A stretch of DNA of 22,173 nucleotides from Chara braunii (taxonomy: Eukaryota; Streptophyta; Charophyceae; Charales; Characeae), in assembly GCA_003427395.1 (NCBI GenBank), contig BFEA01000040.1, positions 4,299,944 to 4,322,116 of the forward strand. The letters run 5' to 3'. The translations under genes and the position numbers were made by a program. The notes under the pieces are model-generated. The model did not search any database. It worked only from the letters and a program-made list of their open reading frames with translations, and was not told where the DNA came from. Numbering within the stretch: position 1 is the stretch's first letter; each line of letters opens with the position of its first letter. Below, in pieces: positions 16,505-22,173 of the stretch.

Positions 16505-17280
16505 AAAAACTAGACCGGCAGAGGGAAGTGGAGTTAGCAGCTCCCTCCACTTGCGCTGATTCAGATTCTGACGAGTTTGAATCTGCATCTACCCTCACTG
16601 ACCCTGTTGGAGTTGCTGCATCAGGATCCTTTACTTACATGGACCCTGACCTGGATGAGACGTGGCAGGAAGATGACTGTCAGACTTTGCTGATTTTTTC
16701 CTATCTTTGCAGGAAAAGAAGAAGCATAAATCAGACTTCATCTTGCTGTAACCTTCCATCCTGGGGGCCAAGATCAAAGGCCTATTAGACTGTGCGACTA
16801 CACGAAACTTCAACTCTCCCAAGGCGGTTAGCAAGCTGCACTTGGATGGGAGATTGGTGAAGTTGCAATAGCCACTGGAAGTCCGTATTGGGGACTCTTC
16901 CACAGTCAGGATTACTACTGCTGTCAAGAACCTACCGGTGATCTTTGACAAGCAGGAGAAGGTCAGGCAGCGCTTGAACTTCTACGTGTTCCCCAACGTG
17001 CCTTTTGATCTTGTCTTCTCTATGCAGTGGCTTGAGGCCACTAACCCTAGGATCGACTGGCAGATCCCTAAGGTTGAGCTCCCTGACTGTAGAGGGGACT
17101 ATCAACCTTGTGTGCTAGTTGATGAGTACCACCCAGCCAGCAGTTGCTATTGTTTGAGAGCACATAAGTTTTTCCAGCTCTCTCGCCAGACTGCCCACAC
17201 ACGTCTGTTTGTCACATACGTGAAACAAACTGGTGTGGATGTTGTTCCTTGTCCCTCATCGATTCAGCAGGTTTGGACCG
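16505..17280 (+). pseudogene. pol: pol: acidic linker and retropepsin-like protease region, broken
   Basis: After the gag stop the open protein-like frame is the -1 frame from 16501 (Asp/Glu/Ser-rich, to about 16700). It shifts again in the T-rich stretch near 16700 into the protease frame. That frame has a TAA (16749-16751) just before ILGAKIKGLLDCATTRNF, where the retropepsin D-S/T-G is replaced by D-C-A, and a TAG at 16869-16871. It continues with LPVIFDKQEKVRQRLNFYV, VPFDLVFSMQWL and IDWQ, the usual end of Ty3-type protease. A one-base loss near 17270 then moves the reading into the RT frame. With the catalytic glycine changed and two stops, the enzyme is dead. Confidence 0.78.
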
Positions 17281-18540
17281 GTTCCCAAACCTGATGCAGG
17301 AGCCGACTGGACTTGTCCACTGGCAGACCCAGCACAGGATTGAGCTCTTGCCAGGTGCGGTCCCTCCCAAGGGTCGTATCTACAGGATGTCACCTGCTGA
17401 ACTCGATGAGCTCAGGAGACAACTTGAGACCCTGGCCAGCAAGGGGTGGATCAGACCGAGCACTTCTGAATTTGGGGCTGCAGTTCTCTTTGTACCAAAG
17501 GGAAATGGAGAATTCAGAATGTGCATAGACAATTGGGGTCTCAACAAAATCACTAGGAAGTCGACAGAGCCCCTTCCTAGGATTGATGATCTGTTGGACA
17601 TGGTGCAGGGTTGCACAATTTTCAGCAAGATCGATCTCAAATTTGGCTACCACCAGATTGAGATGGCTGAAGGCGATGTCCACAAGACTGCCTTCAAGAC
17701 CAGATACGGTACTTATGAGTATCTGGTCATGCCTTTCGGTCTTTGCAATGCCCCTGGCACATTCCAGATAGAGATGCATCGCATACTCAGGCCTTACCTG
17801 GATAGATTTGTAGTTGTGTACCTGGATGACATCCTGGTATTCAGTCGATCTATCGAGGATCATGCGCAACATCTGGCTCTAGTTTTCTAGGCACTACATG
17901 ACGCCCAATATAAGATCAACAGGGAAAAGTCCTCCTTTGGAGTGACTTCTCTGACTTATGAAGGGCTAGCTCCTGAAGCAACTAAGGTTGCTGCGATTCA
18001 GGACTGGCCACAATCTACTACAGTGCGTGATGTCCGGTCATTTTTGGGTCTTGCCTCCTATTACAGAAAGTTCGTCATGAACATTTCTGCTCTTGCTGCA
18101 CCCCTAATTGACCTCACAAAGAAAGACACCCACTTTCTTTGGACATCAGACTGTCAGCACTCTTTTACACGCCTCAAGGAGGCCTTGATGCGTGCACCTG
18201 TTCTGAAGTTACCTGACCCACCCTGCCCTTCGTACTAACTACTGATGCTAACCAGTATGGGGTTGGGGCAGTACTTCAGCAGGACAGTGGGCATGGTCTG
18301 CAGCCTGTTGAGTATATGAGTAAAAAGATCAAAGTGAAGAAGCTGCAAGATTCTACCTACGAGAAAGAGTTGTATGCTCTAGCGCCAGTGCTCAAGCGCT
18401 CAATCATTGGAAGCATTTCCTCATGGGTAGGCACTTCAAGATCTACTCAAATCACTCCAGACCTGAAACACAAAAAGGGTTGCTACAATTGTATAGCAGA
18501 CGCCCTTTCTCGTAGGCCTGACGCTCTCTATCTGATCTCC
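17270..18540 (+). pseudogene. pol: pol: reverse transcriptase and RNase H, broken
   Basis: The RT frame shows [20 protein letters not shown], the altered DNW for the usual DYR before LNKIT, the first catalytic Asp in [22 protein letters not shown] and the YLDD box (17819-17830). A TAG at 17888-17890 interrupts it. Then TYEGLAPEATK lacks the LGH-type residues normally between Tyr and Glu-Gly, consistent with an in-frame deletion of about 21 bp. The connection domain FLGLASYYRKFV is present. A shift near 18225 leads into RNase H (TTDANQYGVGAVLQ with its Asp, then YEKELYAL). Another shift near 18405 exposes WKHFLMGRHFKIYS at 18408. About 25-30 residues are then missing before HKKGCYN and ADALSRRP. 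RT and RNase H therefore retain key motifs but cannot be translated as one protein. Confidence 0.9.
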
Positions 18541-20049
18541 TCTACTCATACTTTTGGGGAGAGTACCCGTCAGACCATTGCCGAGTTGTCGCTACAGGAC
18601 CCGATTTTCGGCCCTATAGTCAGGAATCTGCAGACTGATCCTGCATCTGAACCAGGATATTTACCGGTTTCAGGTCGGCTATACACCTGCAGCAGAGGAG
18701 AGGAGCATTTGTGCATTCCCCAGGACCGCCAGCTGAGAACACTCATGATGTCTAAGTGTCATGATGCTCCCGGCCACTTTGGGGCCTTAAAATCACTAGC
18801 AGCCCTGTCGCAGCGGTTCTTCTGGCCCGAGATGAGGACTGAGGACTGACCTGCTGTGAGTTATGCCAAAGGAACAAGGTTGTGCGTCGACCTCCCCTTG
18901 GCCTACTGCAACCGCTTCCCATCCCTAATGCACCTGCGCAGTCAGTATCTATTGATTTCACTGACCTAGGGAGGACTACTCCTCGCGGTATGCGTCAGGT
19001 CATGGTATGTGTGGACAGGTTTTCTAAATCTGCAGAGTTCATTCCACTGCCAGAGGAAGCCAGAGTCCTGGCCGTCCAAGCGGCCTTTGCTGACCGGTGG
19101 GTTACACACCATGGACCACCCACCTCTATCGTTACCGACCGAGATCCACGCTTTTGCAGCAATGAGTGGCAGTCCTACTGTAAGGACTACCTTCATTCCA
19201 GACTGGACATGACCTCTGGTCACCATCCTGAAGCCAATGGGCAGGCTGAGGTGATGAACCAGATTCTTTTCTAGTTGCTGCGTCCGGTGATCAGACCTGA
19301 TAAACAACACTGGGATCTCCACTTAGGATGGGCACAACTAGTGTACAATACGTCTGTACACTCCTCCACAGGGTTCACCCCTTATTGGTTGCATTGGGGA
19401 CGTGAACCACGACAGCCTCTCGATGATATCATCGATAAGGCTTCCCCCCAGACTGACGCCTGGGACTGTGGCATTCACTAGACAGTACGAGAGGGATATC
19501 GAACGAGCCAGAGTTAACCTGCTCAAAGCCCAAAAGGCTATGATTCAGCAAGCTAACAAGCATCATCGACCATCCCCCATTCGCGCTGGTGACTGGGTCT
19601 GGGTACTTAGTTCTGAGCTATCGCGAGAGGAGGACATTTCACCCAAGTTGTTGCCGCGTTATATGGGTCCATGGCAGGTTTTGGATACAGTGGGAGCTGA
19701 CCCTTTTGGGCCATCTTATCACGTAGATGTCCCACTGCATTTACAAACCTACCCTGTCTTTCGTGCATCCAAGTTGCTGCCATTTACCCCAGCTGGTGCA
19801 TTTCCAAACAGGCCTCCTCAGTTTGGTCCCCCTATCCCTGGGAAGGGGTATGAGGTGGAATCAATTGAGGATGAGTACAGTACAGGTCCGGATAAGGAGT
19901 ACCTTGTGAAGTTTCTTTACCAGCCCCATACTAAGGATCGTTGGTTTACTCGCAAGGAATTTATGAAAACAGCAAAGTCTGCTGTCCTCAAATATAAGGC
20001 TGTGCAGAAAGGGATTATCCCTCGGCGTTCTGCACGCCTACGCCCGTAG
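18541..20049 (+). pseudogene. pol: pol: integrase with C-terminal chromodomain-like module, broken
   Basis: The H-H part of the zinc-binding domain (CHDAPGHFGALKS, then RFFWPEM) is in one frame. A deletion or shift near 18845 joins it to CCELCQRNK in the next frame. The catalytic core has D (18954-18956, VSIDFTDL), D (19137-19139, IVTDRDPRF) and E (19248-19250, GQAEVMNQ), with 36 residues between the last two instead of the usual 35. A TAG at 19272-19274 breaks it. The frame continues to a run of six C (19442-19447) where one extra base shifts it. The last frame ends at TAG 20047-20049. It carries LLPRYMGPWQVL (SH3-like C-terminal fold) and a chromodomain-like stretch at 19849-19990 (YEVESIEDEYS, EYLVKF, DRWFTRKEF). 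The stop lies only 10 bp from the 3' LTR. Confidence 0.9.
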
Positions 20050-20059
20050 CTTGGAGGTC
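20050..20059 (+). other. short purine-rich candidate polypurine tract
   Basis: CTTGGAGGTC fills the gap between the pol stop and the 3' LTR. Only GGAGG is purine-rich, so it is a weak plus-strand primer site. Confidence 0.35.
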
Positions 20060-21397
20060 TGAAATGACTTGCTGGTTCGAGGTTGCCTGTAGCCTCTCTC
20101 TGACGAGGTTGTACCATAGGTAGGGACAAATTCGTAATTTTGTTTGGCTGAGGGCTAAACCGAGAGCCCTACCTGTAAGGAAAATTTGTGAGGGACATAT
20201 TTGTAAATATAGGAAATATGGGCCCAATACTAGCTCGAATTTCCTACAGCTACCCTAACTGCGAATAGCAGACCCGGGCTACCCCTAGGACAGACAGGCC
20301 CAAGGGGCCTACGCTGATAGACGACCCTATACCCTATAGCCGGGTAGGGAGAGGCCCTAAGGGCCGAAACAGAAACGGTACCGGTCGGTCAGTTAGTCCG
20401 GTCTTGGTCGAGTTTAGGGTAGGGTAGAGTATAGATAGGTTGAGAGAATTGGCCCGGGGCTTTTGGCAGTTGACACTTCGTGGTGGAAGTTGCTGCGCAC
20501 GCGGCAGCAGGTCGTGGTGACTGATACATGCATGGGAGACGGCGGACATAGCCAGACCTTCAGAGCGCTGACCAGACTGGGGTCAACGTTGTCTACTCTG
20601 ACTCTCTGAGAGTCAAAGCGGCCTGGGCTATAAGGGGTCTGATGCGTTTGAGCACGTGGTGCACTGCTGACCTTCCTCAGGAGTAGGGTCCCTGTGGCGA
20701 TGCAGCCATATCTGCATCTTCTCAAAGATTATCATTGTCTGGACTTCATCTTAATCAGAGACTGTTGGTGTTGAGCTTCTTCCTCATCATCTGAGTGGCG
20801 ATTGGCTCTGGGGGCCTGTTTCATCTTGGCGCAGGCCACTGAGTTGGATGTCAGGGTGGCACTGGGTGTTACCTGGGGTTATGGTGCTATTTTTAGCTGT
20901 TCGGTGTGTGTGGGGTTGAGGCGCTACCCCTCTGAGGGTATGTTTCATCTTGGCGCAGACCACTGAGTTGGATCTCAGGGTGGCGTTGGGTGTTACCCGG
21001 GGTTCTGGTGCTATTTTTAGCTGTTCGGTGTGTGTGGGGTTGAGGCGCTTCCCCTCTGAGGGTAGCGCAACAGGTTTCTGAGGTTATTCAGTGAAAACAA
21101 CGCTCTGAGTTTAATAAACAGTTGTAATACTGTGTTTGAGTTGTCATCTCTTCATTGATTTCTGGTTGTGATCACTCGGTTGTCTCATATGAATGATTGT
21201 TGGGACTTGTGTGGAAAGAATTCACAGTGTTGTGTGTTCTGTCACTTCACTTCTCTGAGTCTTCCGCTGCGTTCTATCTGTTGGGCGTTGTGACACTCCA
21301 CTACCTCTCCTCTTCCTTCTGTGCATGTATGGGCAAGTACGGGAGTTCCTGTGAGAGATCGTTGACAAAATTTCAACGGACAATCATGTTCATAACA
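20060..21397 (+). repeat. 3' LTR (1338 bp) with internal duplication
   Basis: It starts TGAAATGACTTGCTGG (one mismatch to the 5' LTR start) and ends TTCATAACA. It matches the 5' LTR throughout except for scattered substitutions and one extra 124-bp unit. TATAAGG lies at 20629-20635 and AATAAA at 21113-21118. Confidence 0.93.
20817..21064 (+). repeat. tandem duplication, 2 x 124 bp, private to the 3' LTR
   Basis: TGTTTCATCTTGGCGCAG starts at 20817 and again at 20941, and both units end CTCTGAGGGTA. The 5' LTR has one copy (13157-13280). By hand count the two 3' copies differ at 7 sites from each other, the first differs at 2 from the 5' LTR unit, and the second differs at 5. Confidence 0.92.
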
Positions 21398-21505
21398 AAG
21401 TCATGTGAAAACGCAAAAGAGCAGTTTTTCGAAGTGCGTTTTCCAACCGGAAAGTAATGTGAAAACACAAAAGAGCAGTTTTTCGGAGTGCCTTTTCCAG
21501 GGGGC
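21398..21505. repeat. 54-bp-period tandem repeat flanking the retrotransposon
   Basis: AAGTCATGTGAAAACGCAAA starts at 21398 (its AAGT is the right target-site copy) and AAGTAATGTGAAAACACAAA starts at 21452. Both continue AGAGCAGTTTTTCG. The last 17 bp of a unit, TTTTCCAACCGGAAAGT, also stand immediately left of the 5' LTR. The LTR element therefore split a repeat unit. Confidence 0.88.
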
Positions 21506-21760
21506 GGGCCTCGGAAAACTGCCCGCACCTCCGAAAATCGGTTTCCCAAACGGCCTTTTTCATCCAATGGAGTCTCGGAAAAGTATTTCCGTATTGTATT
21601 TTCGACGATTTTGTCCTGTGGGGTCCAGGCCTGACTCTCTCCTTTGCACATTTCGAGAGTAGCCCCTTGTACTTTGATTTGACCATCATTCTGATCCTCT
21701 TTTCATTTCCTTTTTTCTCTGTCCTTTTCTTCTTGTGTATGGGTTTGTCTCATACTTGCA
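21506..21760. other. continuation of the flanking foldback-rich DNA, no gene seen
   Basis: TCGGAAAA and TTTTCC/TTTCCG words recur in both orientations (about 21500-21590), so the stretch is self-complementary in places. The open frames on both strands result from this. AGCCCC at 21661-21666, read inverted, gives GGGGCT, as at 6152, but the similarity stops there. Confidence 0.45.
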
Positions 21761-21915
21761 GCGCATGTATGCGCTGCGCATGCACGGTGCGCCATGCGCG
21801 CGCATCGTGCGCATCGCGCATCTGAGTGCGCCATGCGCCATGCGCACATCTGTATGCGCCGTGCGCTGGTGCGCGCGCAACTGCGGGCTGTTCCCCTGGG
21901 TGGTGCGCCAGATGC
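21761..21915. repeat. TGCGC/GCGCA-rich array
   Basis: The words TGCGCA, TGCGCC and ATGCGC recur about every 8-12 bp over 150 bp, many of them self-complementary. There is no fixed period. Open frames here (21735-22136 plus, 21686-21922 minus) have repetitive Met-Arg-His composition and are not credible genes. Confidence 0.8.
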
Positions 21916-21924
21916 GCCACATTA

Positions 21925-21957
21925 TTTTTTTTTTTTTATTATTATTTTTTTTTTTTT
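21925..21957. repeat. T-rich tract
   Basis: Two T runs of about 13 nt each are separated by ATTATTA. Confidence 0.9.
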
Positions 21958-22023
21958 CGGGCCTCCCCCTGCTGCATTGCGCGTTGCCTAGCCAAAACCG
22001 TGCCTTTCTGTGCTCCCCCCGAC

Positions 22024-22173
22024 GACGAGGGAGAGATGGACGAAGAAGAAGGAGGAGAGAGAAAGGGGGGAAGGAGGAGGAGAGATGGACGAAGGAGGAG
22101 AGAGAGAGGGAGGAAGGAGGAGGGAGAGATGGATGAAGAAGAAGGGAGAGAGGAGGAGAGAGAAAGGGATGAA
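22024..22173. repeat. polypurine minisatellite, about 45-50-bp units
   Basis: GAGAGATGGA(C/T)GAAG starts three successive units (about 22032, 22080 and 22125), each followed by an almost pure G/A stretch. The array runs off the window. The plus strand lacks stops in places only because the repeat has no T-led stop words. Confidence 0.85.

Larger units (their letters stand above)
12401..21397 (+). mobile_element. Ty3/gypsy LTR retrotransposon, full length but decayed, chromovirus-like
   Basis: The element has 5'-TG...CA-3' LTRs, a PBS-like site, gag with a zinc knuckle, protease, RT, RNase H, integrase, a C-terminal chromodomain-like module and a matching 3' LTR. RT and RNase H precede integrase, which defines the Ty3/gypsy order. 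There is no envelope gene. The coding part changes frame at least eight times and carries several in-frame stops, so it is inactive. The LTRs differ at roughly 5% of positions by eye, excluding a 124-bp duplication private to the 3' LTR, which indicates an old insertion. Confidence 0.95.

Noticed and set aside
8110-19274. Reassigned code with TAG (and TAA) read as glutamine, as in some ulvophyte algae
   Set aside because: The same elements end naturally at TAG (8782, 11015 minus, 20047) and also carry frameshifts and a TGA, so ordinary pseudogene decay explains the internal stops.

Overview
This window looks like eukaryotic, repeat-dominated intergenic DNA, most likely from a streptophyte (plant or charophyte-type alga; Chara is my guess from the style of the elements, not something the sequence proves). 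The reasons are a Ty3/gypsy LTR retrotransposon of nearly 9 kb with a chromodomain-like tail, a PIF/Harbinger-type transposase with a trihelix/MYB-like partner gene, tRNA-derived SINE-like pieces, palindromic MITE-like elements, long homopolymer and dinucleotide tracts, and single N calls typical of a draft assembly. I found no intact single-copy host gene, rRNA, CRISPR array or bacterial operon.

Layout. Positions 1-6150 are a mosaic of short repeats: a (GA)n tract, an 84-bp hairpin (383-466), tRNA-like pieces, a 197-bp tandem duplication (1603-1997), a dense cluster of perfect foldbacks (3135-3470), two copies of one long-TIR MITE family (3562-3732 and 4028-4199), an 89-bp palindromic element (5412-5500) and a roughly 10-bp-period array (5680-6000). 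Positions 6150 to about 11,700 hold a decayed PIF/Harbinger-like unit. A MYB/trihelix-like ORF lies on the + strand (6898-8784), with two in-frame stops and an in-frame 50-residue duplication. The C-terminal part of a DDE transposase lies convergently on the - strand (11015-11686). Between them are microsatellites, two tandem duplications and a 31-bp minisatellite.

Positions 12401-21397 are one Ty3/gypsy retrotransposon: 5' LTR, PBS-like site, untranslated leader of about 1.35 kb, gag, protease, RT/RNase H, integrase with a C-terminal chromodomain-like module, and a 3' LTR. It is flanked by a 4-bp AAGT (or 5-bp AAAGT) duplication. Every ORF is broken by stops or frameshifts, and the LTRs differ at roughly 5% of sites by eye, so it is an old, inactive copy. 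The 3' LTR carries a private 124-bp tandem duplication. The element landed inside a 54-bp-period repeat whose remainder continues at 21398. Positions 21500-22173 end in a TGCGC-rich array, T tracts and a polypurine minisatellite.

The most informative signals are the foldback cluster, the repeated palindromic elements, the gag-pol junction (a correctly phased A AAA AAC heptamer directly after the gag stop), the LTR duplication asymmetry, and the in-frame duplication in the MYB-like gene. No convincing new multi-gene system is visible; the novelty, if any, is in the small repeat families.
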